From assembly GCF_011075055.1 (NCBI RefSeq), contig NC_058154.1, forward strand, positions 3,906,001-3,970,000: a stretch of 64,000 bases of DNA, written 5' to 3'. The notes under the pieces are model-generated. The model did not search any database, was not told the DNA's origin, and worked only from the letters and a program-made list of their open reading frames with translations. A program made the translations under genes and the position numbers. Below, in pieces: positions 24,937 to 37,012 of the stretch. How positions within the stretch are numbered: the first letter of the stretch is position 1; the number at the start of each line of letters is the position of its first letter. The stretch is from Mangifera indica. Its lineage: Eukaryota; Streptophyta; Magnoliopsida; Sapindales; Anacardiaceae.

Positions 24937-27900
24937 ACAGAGACGCACCTTGTCCTCAAGGTAGAATTTGGGAAATTGGTCTCTAACAGTCAGGTAGTCT
25001 TCCCAGGTATTTTCACAGATTGGTAGAGATAGCCATTTGATAAGGACCTCAAGGCTGTCACTTTTAGAATAGCGAGTATCTACCAACGTCTCCGGCTGGA
25101 GCTACAGTTCCAAGTCTGCAGTGAGGCATCCTGGTAATGGTTGTGGGTGCACAGCAGATCAAATGACCTTCTTCAACTGCGATACATAGAAAACTGGATA
25201 AATTTTACTAGAGGGAGGCAACGCCAAACGATAAGCAACTGAGCCAATTTTTTCTGTGATAGCATAAGGGCCATAAAAGCGGGGGCTCAACTTTTCATTA
25301 AGCTTCTTAGCAAGTAACTTGAACCGATAAGGCTGAATTTGAGGGAACACCTTCTCACCAAGTTCAAAATGAGTTTCATGACGTTTTAAATCAGCTTGCT
25401 GTTTCATCCTTTTTTGGGCTCGATGAAGTTGGTCTTTCAATTCACGAAGGATAGCATCTCTTTGCTGTAAAAATATATCAACCTCATCTACTTTAGATGC
25501 TTCGGAACCTCATCAAAGGAGGGTTGGGGGGTCTCGCCCATATAAAGCCTTAAAGGGTGTCGTGCCAAGGGAACTATGAAACGTGGTATTGTACCAATAC
25601 TCAGCCCAAGAAATCCATTTAGTCTAAGTGCTTGGTTGTTGAGAGCAAAAACAACGAAGATAGGTTTCTAGCCCCCGATTAACGACCTTAGTTTGGCCGT
25701 CTGACTAAAGGTGATATGCACTACTAAATTTAAGAGTAATGCCCGCCAAACGGAATAGCTCCCCCTAAAATTGACTCATGAATAGATGATCACGATCGGA
25801 GACAATAGAGTAAGGATATCTATGAAGGCGAACTATCTCTTTGCCAAATAAATTAGCCACAACTCTCGCCATAAAAGGATGAGAAAGTATCAAAAAATGG
25901 CTATACTTGGTCAAGCGATCGACTACCACCAAAATAGTATCACCCTTCTTGGTTCTTGGTAGACCCCCAATGAAATCCATGGATATATCCTCCCAAACTT
26001 GATTAGGTATAGGTAAAGGTTGTAATAAACCGGTCTGACTCATGGCTTGATACTTGTTTCGTTGACAAGTCTCACAGCTAGCTACAAAGTTCTTGACAAA
26101 ATTTTTCATACCATTCCAATAGAAAACTGCAGCGATCTTCTTATAAATACGGAGAAAACCCGAGTGGCCGCCAAATGGGGAAGAATGGAATTCATGCAGT
26201 AGGGCTGGAAGTAGGGTAGAAAAGGAAAGCAACACCAACCTGTTTTTGTAAAATAGAATCCCATTCTTTAATAAGAAATTGACATGGCTGGAGGGGTCAT
26301 GTAATAGCTGCTAGATGATTTGTTTATACCAGCTGTCGGAGCGAACCTCTTGATCAATCACTTCACCCTTGATCCAATGCCCGGTTGAAATGGAGTTTAA
26401 AGTAAGAGAGGCTTCCGGTAATCTAGACAAGGCATCAGCTACTTTATTCTCCATTCCCGGACGATACTGAATCTCAAAATCAAAGCCAAGTAGTTTCATC
26501 ACCTATCGTTGTTGCTCTCCACTAATGGTGGTTTGATCCATTAAATGTTTCAAACTCTTCTGATCGGTGCCAACAATAAAATGCTTCCCCAATAGATAAT
26601 GACGCCACTTTTGCAAGGCTAACACAATGGCCATTAATTCACGTTCATAAACTGACTTTACTTTGTTTCTAGGTGAGAAAGCTTGACTCATAAAAGAAAT
26701 AGGCCTACCCCCTTACATAAGAACAACCCCTATGCCTGTGGAAGAAGCATCCATCTCAACTATAAAAGGCTGGGTAAAATCAGGCATGGCAAGAACTGGA
26801 ACAGTAGTCATGACAGCCTTCAACCTCTCGAATGTTACTGTAGAGTCTTCATTCCAATGGAAAGAGTTATTTTTCAATAGCTGTGTCAATGGGGCTGCAA
26901 TTTGTCCATAATGGCGCACAAAACGACTGTAATAGCCTGTAAGACCCAAGAAACCTCGAAGTGCAGTAATATCGCGAGGTTGCGGCTAATCAATCATACA
27001 CTAAATTTTCTGAGGATCAGCAGCCACTCCTTCAGTAGAAATAAAGTGACCCAAATACTCCAAACGAAAGACCCCAAAGGAACATTTCTTCTTATTTAAA
27101 AGCAGGTGATGATCAGAAAGTAGTTGTGGTGCTAAATTCAAATGATCTAAATGAGGTGTTAAATCTCTACTATAAATCAGAATATCATCGAAGAAGACAA
27201 GAATAAACTACCGTAAATAGGCCCGAAAGACTTCATTCATTAGGGCCTAGAAAGTGGCAGGTGCGTTGGACAGGCCAAAAGGCATTACAAGAAACTTGTA
27301 ATGGCCGTTATGTGTCCGAAAGGCAGTTTTCTCAATATCAGAATCAACAATTCTAATTTGGTGGAAGCCAGATTTCAAGTCCAGTTTAGTAAAAATGGTG
27401 GCACTCGCTAACTCATCTAACAGCTCATCAATAACGGGAATAGGAAACTTATCTGGGACAGTGATTTTGTTAAAGGTGCGGTAGTCAACACAGAAACACC
27501 ACCCTCCATCTTTCTTTTGCACCAGGAGAACATGACAAGAAAATGGGTTGTGGCTTGGTTGAATAATTCCAGCATGAATCATTTTGCAAACCTGTCACTC
27601 AATCTCGTTTTTCTGGTGGTGAGGATACCGATATGGTCGTACATTCAGTGGTGCAATGCCGTCAAACAAACGAATGGCATGATCGTGTGTCCGACTTGGC
27701 CGTAAACTACTGGGCTCTTCAAATAAATATTGGAACTTTACCAATAGCTCTTGACTGCTCACTCAATCCAATAAAACTGGCTATTGAATTTAAGTGTTTT
27801 CCAGACAGCCTTCAGAGAAGCTTCTTGGGTGACTAAGGAAAGGTCCCCCTGAATTGTAATTTTTTGCCCTCCCCAGTGAAAAACCATCGTAAGATTCTGC

Positions 27901-29827
27901 CAATCAGTCCGAATGATGCCCAAAGTCACCAACCAATCCATCCCAAGGATGACATCCACGTTGCCCAACGAAAATACATAGTAGTCATGGAAGAAGTGCA
28001 TATCTGGTAACTGGAGTTTGACCCCTAGACATATTTCGCCGTCAGCGACCTTACTACCATTTCCAATGACCACCTAGAATTTTTCTAGTGAGATCGGGAG
28101 CTATAATTGGTGGACCAATTATTGAGAAATAAAGCTGTGAGAAGCATCGGAGTCAACCAAAATGACAACAGAAAAATTGTAGATTTTGTCGAGGAACTTT
28201 AATGTCTTCGGGGTACTAATACCCGTAACAGAATGTCGAGAAAGTTCCAATTCGTCGCCTTGATGTAACTTGGGTTGGCGGTCTTCATCGAAAAATTCAG
28301 GGACTTCTAGGTCATCGTCTTCACAAAGCAATAATTAGAGTTGCTTAAAGGGGCACTGATGGTTGAGTCCAAACTTGCCGGCACACTTGAAGCACAAACC
28401 TTGAGCTATGCAAGTCTGGATTTCAGATTGAGAGAGTCGGGGGTACTCTGGTCTGAAAGCTAGGTTAGGTCATCGGTTGGAAGAGTTGGGCTTAGTAGAA
28501 GAAGAAAACAGAGGTGGGTTTGGTATGGTAGAATGACGGCGTTCATCTACCGGTAGAGGAAGTGGCGGAGCACTGGAAGGAATCATCGTTGCAGGAGAGG
28601 AATTTAGGGTTGAAATATTGGAAGAGAGTGAATGAGAAAAATTCGAGTTGGAGGGTGGGAAATGATGGTCGGAGTTGGGTCATTGGTGCGAGTTTGGATC
28701 ATGCTGTTGGGCGGGCTTATGGGTTGAGTTTGAATGGATGGGCTGCATTGGAGTGGTGTGGGTTAAAGGATTGAAAGGTATTGCGGTGGGAAAAGAGTTT
28801 GGGCTGGTGTGGAAAGAAGTTGGGCTGGTGAGGGAATGATGCGTTTGGCTGAATGATGGGCTAGGGTTGGATTGGCTGTTGGGCAGGGTTATAAGGGCTT
28901 GGGCTCCCCCAGTTGGATCCGGGTCCCATTCTGACCCGTGCACGACCCGATCGCGTTCCTCTATATCAGCTGCCCGCTGCATCAAAGTGAAAAGGTCCAC
29001 TGGTGCCTGGAGACGCAGCTCAGCCTGTATTCGGTGTTTCAGGCCGACAGTGAAAGCTCCTTGCACCAACTCTGCTGGTGCCGCCGGAAGCATTGCCACC
29101 AACTGCTCAAAACGAACCCTATACTCAGCCACCGTTCCTGTTTGCCTGTGTAATATGATCTGTTCATGCGACGTTCGATGTTGGGACGATCCAAACCGAA
29201 GGAGTAGCTCCTCCTTCAACTCTCTCCACTCCCGGAATGGCCGCCAAAGCTCCCTAAACTGAAACCAACTCAACGCCTCTCCTTCCAAACAAAATATCAC
29301 TGCCATCAAACGCTCCCGTTCGTCCATGCCGTTCATCTGGAAATAGCGCTCGACTTTAGTTGCCCACCCCCAAGGGTCCACTCCACTAAACAGAGGTATC
29401 TCCAATTTTCTGTGATAATGGTCACGACGATTCGTCGTCTCCGTAGCAGCGTAACGTGGTGGTCGATGATTTCTGGATGATTCACCAAACGCTACACCAT
29501 CGTTGTGTGGGTATGGAGGTTGTGTGGTGGGGGTATCGGCTGCTGAAACCCAAGGTTTCCTCCATTTGATACCCTCTTTGGAAAATACTGTAGTGGTTCT
29601 TAGATGACTGTAGGTGATGTTGCTACTGTTTCACCCTCCTTTCCTTTCATGTCTTTAAGCAATAACTGTCTTATCTCATGTAAGTTTTCGTCCAGCTTAT
29701 CAAATCTGGAAACGGTGTGGTGTTCAGTTTTCATGAATCTTTCATCTGTGATAGCTACTTTCTCTATTAGGTTCTTAAGGTTTTCCTCTAAGTCTTTTAC
29801 CCTCCCTTCCATTCTGGTTTTGACCAT
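24937..29827 (-). pseudogene. Chromovirus gag-pol with many in-frame stops
   Basis: Order on the minus strand: ATG at 29827 with a coiled-coil N terminus to 29600; gag core 29405-28680 (WFQFREL, WRELKEELLLRFG); zinc knuckle near 28390 (CFKCAGKFGLNHQC); protease near 28140 where the active-site triad reads DSD instead of DSG; reverse transcriptase 27582-27000 ([18 protein letters not shown]); RNase H 26949-26500 (PFIVEMDAS, YERELMAIV); integrase 26240-25700 (HSSPFGGHSG, CETCQRNK, MDFIGGLP); chromodomain near 25130-24955 (EVLIKWLSLP, NTWEDY). The frame is almost free of shifts but is cut by at least a dozen stops, mostly TAG at expected Gln or Trp positions. In intact relatives these proteins copy and integrate the element, and the chromodomain steers it to chromatin. 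Confidence 0.92.
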
Positions 29828-29841
29828 AACCCAGCTCCAAC

Positions 29842-29854
29842 GGCTCTGATACCA
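29842..29854 (-). other. Primer binding site for tRNA-iMet
   Basis: On the minus strand tggtatcagagcc lies four bases from the right LTR. This is the standard complement to the 3' end of plant initiator methionine tRNA and fixes the element's orientation. Confidence 0.92.
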
Positions 29855-29858
29855 AGTT

Positions 29859-30503
29859 TGTTAGGAACCTGGCAAGATGGCAAGTTTCCCTTCCAAATTT
29901 TGAATCTAATCCTATGAACTCTTCCCACAGCAGACTCCAATCTTCTCATCCAACAAGCAACACCAGCATTTATCACTCAACCAAGCTAAGCAAATAATGC
30001 TAACTAATGCAAGAAGAAATAAGGAAATTGCAGATCATTTCATTAATCCATGACAGCAATACATGTTTAACTTCCAGTGTTCATAATTCACCAAATCAAG
30101 GGAAAATAAGCAAAAATAACAATAACAATAACAATAATAATAACTATTCTAGTACTGGAATTCGAGTGCCAGTCCTCTCCCTGTCTACTTAGCCAACAAT
30201 TAACAAATTCTCCAGAATAAAAGTCCCCTTTTCTCCTTTTTCTGCCATATAAAGGATTTGCAGTCTCTAACAGAATCCTCTACTCTGCTTCCTCACATGC
30301 TGCCATCTGCACCAACTGGATGGACAAGATCATTTTGTTCCAGTGCAGCTTCCTTGATTCCCAGATTGCCCTCCTCATCACTGCTCTCTGAATCTTCAGC
30401 TGAGAGCCTCTCTGGATCACCTTCTCTTTTCTCCACTAGACCATCTCCCACTTTCTTCTTTTTGGGCCTACGAAAATATATCTTTGTGATCAGGCCTCTA
30501 TCA
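29859..30503 (-). repeat. 5' LTR of the chromovirus (645 bp)
   Basis: On the minus strand it starts tgatagaggcctgatc and ends cctaaca, i.e. TG...CA. It contains an (AAC/AAT)n microsatellite at about 30115-30142. Two short ORFs inside it and the equal one in the other LTR are not genes. Confidence 0.92.
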
Positions 30504-30508
30504 TAGGA
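30504..30508. repeat. Right 5-bp target duplication of the chromovirus
   Basis: tagga, identical to 24249-24253. Confidence 0.85.
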
Positions 30509-33500
30509 AAACCAGGTGACCAAGCTTTATTTTACGCAATTAGCATATAACAGATTAAAATAGTTTTAAAGATTTCAATAAAGATTGGTTGGGTAAATTG
30601 AAAATCGCTGTATTCTAATTTGCTAAGATATACAAGAGCCTGAAGGACTGATAGATTGGGTCTGGGTGACAGCATTCTCAAATTTTTCTTCCAATCCTTA
30701 TAGGTACAACACTACATAATTTCAAACCTAAACTCAAGATTATATAATCTGAGACGTTGTATCCTCGTTTATAATAAACATACATTAGCAAAAATAAAGA
30801 AAAAGTGAATGGGCAGAATATTCCTACAAAGTTGAAACGAAAAAAATTAAAAAATAAGGAGTGGTGACGATTGAAACATCAGTCTGTATCTAATTTCTTC
30901 TAAGCTATCGTTTTCTAGTTTCAGAAAATTTGCATGGCTTATTGTACCTCCCAATTTTAAATTCTAGACCTAGAATTTAAAATAAATTCGTAGCAGTTGC
31001 GAAGCTTCTCTGAAACTGGAAGGCTGATTTTATAACCTAATTTTTATTAATGAAAACCTCAAATGGATGCATGCATACGATATGAATTCAATCGGAATCA
31101 AATAGAACCTAAGATCGCCGTAGATCAAAGTTATATTGTCAGTTTAATCCCAAATTCATTCAAATTGATGTATGATATTATTGAAAGATTATTGATAGGA
31201 TAAATAATGTCATTGAAATAATAAACAATATTATCAGTAGAATAAATAATATTATTAAATAGAAAAATAAAATAATCTTATATCGAACTGTTAAATTAAA
31301 ACTTTATTTCGAAATCAATTTATTTGAACCAAGTTTTGGATCTGCGGATCCATCCCTACAGGCATGCATGGATCCACATCATGGTGACGGTGGCATGGGC
31401 GCATGGCATCATCAGTTATGATTCCAATATATATTATAATGCATGATGCAGGAGCAAGCTCAGCGGTTTCGTATAAAACGACAGACATCCCCGACTCTAA
31501 AATTTATAGAGCAGATCCGCGTTAATAGGTTCACGTATTATCATGCAAATTAAAAATTAGAATAAAATAATATAAACGATAAGAAAACACTGTTGGGGTT
31601 GACCTCCCCGGCTAGTTGCTGAAATGAATCTTTTCAGACCACGGTTTTTTAATGAGAGATCGATATGTTTGTGCTGGCTCTCCTTCTTTAATTAATTAAT
31701 CTCTCTTCACTCTCTTTCTGTATTGCCATTCGAGTCCCAAGTAGGATGCCGTAGATCTTTCAGCCATGGCAGGCGTCAATTTTTTATCACCTAAACATTT
31801 TAAAGCACAATATCAGTAAGAACAATATTATTTGTGATTGGAAAGACAAGTATTTAATCTAGAATTAAAAGAATCATTGCAATTGATTTGTGCCACACAT
31901 ATATAGACAAATCAGAAAACACTAATATATGTTGATTAGTCTATAAGTGAATCCACAAAAGATATAAAATTCTAACGTAATTGATCATAGTGATCTGAAG
32001 ATTAATATGCCCTCAAAGCATAATTATAAAAAATAAATAAATATATTGATGGTGTTTAAGAATTAACCGTTTGGAGTTGGCGGTCTTGAAGGTAATTAAC
32101 CAGAGGTTATGCTTATGGAATTGGTTTAGAATGTATTAGGTACAACCGGCTAATTAAGATGGATGAAATGCCTGCATAATAAAAGGATAGTTTTAGGATT
32201 AATGAAAAATAAAAATGACAACTCTTGCTGGCAAGATGCCTGTGATTGATTAGAACAGTAGCAACTAAAAGAACCATTAGTTTCTTTATCATTGTAGACT
32301 TTCCGATATGAGTCAATCAACTTCACGGCCTGCAATACACGTGGGGCGAATGAAAAAGCTACTTCATTCACAACTAAATTGTACTTGTCATTGAAAGCTA
32401 GCTGGAGCTGGAGATATAACCCTCTCAGTCATTAAGGAAAATGAGATTGAAAAGCTAAAACACACAACGTATGTCTTGGATTCATATATAAAATATCAAT
32501 TTAATTATGTATATTTATTTTAAGTATATAAATAAAAATATATATCACATATATTATAATATAATTTAATAAATTGAAATTAAAAATAAAATAATATTAA
32601 ATTATTAAATTATATATATAAATATATATTTAAAATAAATATAAATTATATCGTCTTGCGTTCAGGGATCATGACGTCGTACGATTAAGCGTTGAGCTCC
32701 GTTTTCATTTATCCGAGGAGGAACAGAGCCCGTGATTCCCTATAAAAAGCCAATTTCCAAATCTTCTTTTTGGGTAATCTTCAACCACGGCAGAGCATCG
32801 CCACACATGCATGATTCATCTAGCTATCCACCATATTCATCCGTCTATATATAATTTACTCTCTTATTTTAATAAATTGAATGACGTGGCTCAATAATTT
32901 GACTCATTATTAAAATATAATTTATTTTAAATAGTGTTTAATATAGTGCGCACCTTGACAATCTAAAAAACTATAAACTACTTAATTGATTAATCTTTTA
33001 TTAACACTCTTGTGCACTTGTTTTATCATTATGGATTTGTCTATCAAAATATTGTCAGTATCTTTTATTATCTATACATATTTAACATTTTTTATGTGTT
33101 TTGTTTATGTAAAATTTGATTAAAAATATTATATTTACCTTTTCTTATAAGATTTAAGATTCTTATTGAGGTTTGTTTCATCATAGTTTAAAAATGTATA
33201 TAAAATAGCTCTAATCAGCTTTAAACATGAAATTCGTTATAGTTTTGTTTTTAAGTTTTGCAACCGATAATACATTTTGACAATTTAATAGTTTATAGGG
33301 TATTTAACAACTCTTTTATTATCATTTTCAAAAAATACAAAATATCTATATATATTTGAATATTTCTCTTATGTTTTATTAATATAAAATTTATTTAGAG
33401 GTATTACATTTATTATATCCCTAATAGGTGAGTAGGGATCCAAATGCATTTTGGGAATGGAAATTTGACCATGCGAATGAGAGAATTCATGCAAAGTTTC

Positions 33501-34029
33501 CTTATATTTTTGTTGTATACTACTTGAAATATAATTGTTTGAAATTAGAATACGGACAATTTTGATATATGGTATGAATTTCTTTGATCTTGTTCATTGG
33601 GTAGAGACAAAATTAGGGCAAAAGTCTACTTTAAATTAAGTTTGTCAAGAAATTCTTTATCCTTTTCTGCAATAGTAAACGTATTTGTCTGATCAATTCT
33701 TGTTATATATCTTGTTTATTCATTTAATTATTTTGCTTTAAGCATGTCAAATTACTAATCTACCCAAGTTCATTTCTCGAAAAGAATAATACTGTAGAAT
33801 AGATTAAATCTCACATGAGCATGATTAATAAATGACATAGACATGGAAATGCATGCATGTTTGTTACATGTACATACATGTATGGTATGACATATGCACA
33901 AATATAATAAACCATTGAAAATTAAGGTGAATGAATAAAGATAGTTAAATGTTCAAAGGGAGAGAGACCAAAGAAACAAGGAGAGATTGAAAGCAGGGGC
34001 AATACTCAAGATCTAGGGTTTCCATCTTC
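30509..34029. other. 3.5-kb intergenic region upstream of the GARP gene
   Basis: AT-rich, with no supported gene. It holds scattered CATGCA-type motifs (around 31065, 31365, 31440 and 33850) and one AT-rich inverted repeat listed separately. A minus-strand ORF at 32371-32150 has a sensible-looking stretch (APRVLQAVKLIDSYRKVYN) but no recognised family. Confidence 0.5.
32500..32651. repeat. AT-rich inverted repeat, possible small MITE
   Basis: The left arm aattatgtatatttatttta and the complement of the right arm (aatttatatttattttaaat) pair over about 40 bases with mismatches, around a ~60-bp centre. Low complexity weakens the case and no target duplication was fixed. Confidence 0.35.
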
Positions 34030-34083
34030 ATGAAACTGTGGCTCTTCTTTGCATTGGTTTTTTCTTTTCATTTCTTTTTTTGA
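34030..34083 (+). other. Possible upstream ORF (17 codons) before the GARP gene
   Basis: ATG at 34030 opens a short hydrophobic peptide beginning MKLWLFFALVF and ending at TGA 34081-34083. It matters only if the transcript starts upstream of it, which I cannot see. Confidence 0.25.
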
Positions 34084-34156
34084 ATACTAAGATCTTCTTC
34101 TAAACAATATTTTCTCTGCGTCCTGCCTTGGAAGGAAATTGGAAGAAAGAAGGTAG

Positions 34157-34180
34157 ATGATTAAGCTCATTAATTTCTAA
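34157..34180 (+). other. Possible second upstream ORF (7 codons)
   Basis: ATG at 34157 reads MIKLINF then TAA, 96 bases before the main ATG. It could lower translation of the main ORF if included in the 5' leader. Confidence 0.3.
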
Positions 34181-34275
34181 ACTACCAACATATAAATCCA
34201 AGGAATCAATCTTCTGTTTCTTCTCCGTCAATAATTTTGAGCTTTGGAGGATTTTTAAGAAAAGTGTCTAGAAAG

Positions 34276-35791
34276 ATGGAAGGAAGTGGGGGGATTAAAT
34301 GTTCTAAAACAACCCCCTCTGATGAAATTCCAGATGGGAGTGAGAGTACTGCAGAGAACGACGGTGAAAGTAAGGCAAGAAATGGTGGAAGCTCAAGCAA
34401 TAGTACGGTTGAAGAGAATGAGAAGAAGCCATCGGTTAGGCCTTATGTTAGATCCAAGCTGCCAAGGCTTCGGTGGACTCCTGATCTTCATCTTCGTTTT
34501 GTTCATGCTGTTGAAAGACTTGGAGGACAAGAGAGTGAGTTGCATAATTAATTAGCTAGCCAGTCATATAACTCTTTTTGGCAACATTTGTGTTACTTAT
34601 TTTTTATTCTTTTTTGGGGTTCAGGAGCAACGCCAAAGTTGGTTCTTCAGCTAATGAATATCAAAGGACTCAGTATTGCTAATGTCAAAAGCCATTTACA
34701 GGTTCTTATATAAGTTCATTACTATATTGAAATTCAATTAATTTTATAAATTTTTAATTTTTTTTTTCTCTTTCCTGCCTACTTCCACTTCTTCAGATGT
34801 ATCGAAGCAAGAGGATAGACGATCCAGGTCAAGGTAACACTAATTTTTCTCTATATTTAAAATTTTTGTTTTTCATTTCTTGAATGAAAGATTAGGGTTT
34901 TTCATCATGGGCAACTAATAATGCATTTAAGTGACTTTTTTCATTACAGTCATGGCCGATCATAGGCATCTTGTGGAAAGTGGAGATCGCAATATTTATA
35001 ATCTTAGCCAACTTCCTATGCTACAAGGTTATAACCAAAGCCATAGTTCTAGTTTCAGGTATAAAAAATTAACAGAGTGTTACATATAATTCTTTAATCA
35101 ATTTTGACATTTACAAATCTCAATTCACTAAAAAAAAATCTTTGCAAGATATGGAGATGCTGCAGCTTGGACTGCTCGTGAATACTTTCTGCCTGGTCCT
35201 TGTGTAAGCCGGAGTTTGATTGATGAAACCACACCAAGATTATACGGCACGGTGGCTGAAAAAATGTTTGATAGCAACAATAGTAATTGGGCTAACCGCA
35301 ATTTCCGTTTGGGTTCTTCATCTTATGGGGCAAATTCTATTTGGAAAATGCATGAATTTAAAGAAGAATTTCAATCATCTCATAAACATGACCTCTGGCA
35401 ACTATCTGGATCAAGATTTCTCCAGATTGAACCTAACAGGGTAACCCAACAGCTAAAAGCAAAACTAGAAGAACGTATGAGTTCGAATAGAAGTATCCCT
35501 TCAGTTTTGAACTCAGCACAAGAATGTAATAAGTCGACGGTGAAAAGAAAGGCCTTGGATTGTAGCCTTGATTTGGATCTATCTCTAAGGCTAAAACCTA
35601 GCGATGATCATGATCATCATCAGAGCGAGCAACCAGGTTTGGAGGAGAGAGAAGTTGATAGTAAGTTATCTTTATCTTTGTACTCACCATCATCATCATC
35701 ATCTTCAAAGCATGGCAAGTTGAAGGAAGGACAAGGTGATAATAATAAAAGGCATGCTAGGAGGGCAAGTACTCTAGATCTGACTATATGA
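34276..35791 (+). CDS. GARP/G2-like Myb-family transcription factor with EAR motif
   Basis: Five exons: 34276-34534, 34625-34701, 34797-34833, 34950-35058 and 35149-35791; all introns are GT/AG and the joined frame gives 374 residues. The single Myb-like GARP DNA-binding domain (about residues 59-119) reads KLPRLRWTPDLHLRFVHAVE, then LGGQERATPKLVLQLM and NVKSHLQMYRSKR, the form found in the At1g14600/At2g40260/MOF1 group. Residues ~301-309 are LDLDLSLRL, an LxLxL EAR repression motif, and the protein ends LDLTI, another LxL-type end. It is therefore inferred to be a nuclear DNA-binding repressor. An acidic, Ser-rich N terminus precedes the domain. The start at 34276 is the first ATG in the frame. 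Target genes cannot be told from the sequence. Confidence 0.93.
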
Positions 35792-36184
35792 ATGAGAAAA
35801 TTCTAAGTGAGATCTTGAGGTACTTATCCAAGAAGATGGGACAGTTATATTGTATTGTACCCTTATACAAATGAATTCCATCTAACTGTTTCAGTGGTTC
35901 TTCATTATATATAGCTAGCTTTATTACTTTTAGAATTTGAGGCCTCAAAGTATATTAGAGCACAGAGTTTTCGATGAAATTGCTTTTAACAGTCTACATT
36001 ACAATATATAATATAGCTCTTTATATACGTTTCTATTTATCAGGGATAGGACAATTAAATACCCAAAACAGTTTGTAACAAGTTATATAACTAAATTCAG
36101 ATAAGAAAACTTCAAGAAATTCAAATATTTGAAACTGTGCTATGATATGATATTTTCTATGTTGCCACATTAACTTTTCTGTCT
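35792..36184. other. Intergenic, 3' ends of two convergent genes
   Basis: AT-rich non-coding DNA between the GARP gene (+) and the coiled-coil gene (-). No specific element was seen. Confidence 0.5.
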
Positions 36185-36996
36185 TCAATCGTCTTCATTT
36201 TGTACCATGACATTACATTTCTCATGTCGCGTCACAGCCTTTCTTATGCCACGGCACAACCCTTGTTGGAAAGTTTGATACTTTCCAGCAAAAGTTTCAA
36301 CTTTCAACATAAGCATTTTATGCCTACCTCCATTTTCCACTCCGCCTGAACTAGATATAGTTGTGAAGGAATCAAGGAAATCAACCAGAAGGTGAGCAAA
36401 TTGAGTTACATTCATATGAAACTTAATTGCAGTCTAGATTGTTGCGATTCAAACATTAGAACACGTCATACAAACTAAATTAAACAAAACTGGTAAAATT
36501 GTTGGTTTTTGATTTACATTATGGGCCAGATATATATGGAAATCCTTCTTCTATTTTCCTTGAAGCAGCATAGCATATAAGCCAATCCCTTCACTTTTAG
36601 TTCTTCAGCAAGAGCTTAAAATTCAGCTGAATAGAAGAGTTAATTCCAAATTACCAGAGATGCATATCCATAAAAAATTAAAAAAAAATCAATTATGTAG
36701 CTGGAAAATTAAGAGTCCAGTTACCTTGTTTTATAGCTATCTGATTTTCAAGGTTTTCCATATCATCCTTCATCTCATTGTTCTTAATTTCCAGAAGCTT
36801 GCACCGAGTTTTATAGTAAGATACTTGTGAATGTATCATAGATAATCTAGCCTACACATGAAACTAGAAGAAACTATATGTTAAGTTAAGACTAAAAATA
36901 ATAGCTATATAAGATAAATTAAAGAAATCCGAATACCTTATCAGCATCTATTTCTCTCCTGAATTTGTTTATGTACTCTTGCTTTCCAGCTGACAT
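36185..36996 (-). CDS. Small coiled-coil protein, family not recognised
   Basis: Proposed exons on the minus strand: 36996-36937, 36851-36725, 36614-36595 and 36433-36185. All borders are GT/AG, phases agree, and the product is 151 residues. Exons 1-2 give a charged helical segment (MSAGKQEYINKFRREIDADK, then YYKTRCKLLEIKNNEMKDD, LENQIAIKQ), very probably a coiled coil. The last exon has VTQFAHLLVDFLDSFTTI and ends VMVQNEDD. I do not recognise the family. The third exon, 20 bp, is the weakest part; without it the protein might end in a different way. The 3' LTR of a retroelement lies just upstream of the ATG, so its promoter region has been altered. Confidence 0.5.
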
Positions 36997-37012
36997 CTTT
37001 GAGCAGATTCTT

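Larger units (their letters stand above)
24254..30503 (-). mobile_element. Ty3/gypsy chromovirus-type LTR retrotransposon, complete but decayed
   Basis: A 6.25-kb element on the minus strand bounded by tagga duplications. It has two LTRs (24254-24911+ and 29859-30503), a tRNA-iMet primer binding site next to the right (5') LTR, gag, protease, reverse transcriptase, RNase H, integrase and a C-terminal chromodomain. The LTRs differ by roughly 20 substitutions by eye, mostly transitions, plus a ~26-bp segment present only in the left copy. Multiple stops make it non-autonomous. Confidence 0.93.

Noticed and set aside
24675..24986. ORF of 103 codons on + with a proline run
   Set aside because: It lies in the chromovirus 3' LTR and reads through the poly-C tract; the same sequence recurs in the other LTR at 30258.
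28562..29262. Several + strand ORFs of 70-131 codons
   Set aside because: They are shadows of the gag coding region, which is on the minus strand.
32150..32371. Possible exon on the minus strand (APRVLQAVKLIDSYRK)
   Set aside because: No recognised family, no supporting neighbouring exons, and it is isolated in non-coding DNA.
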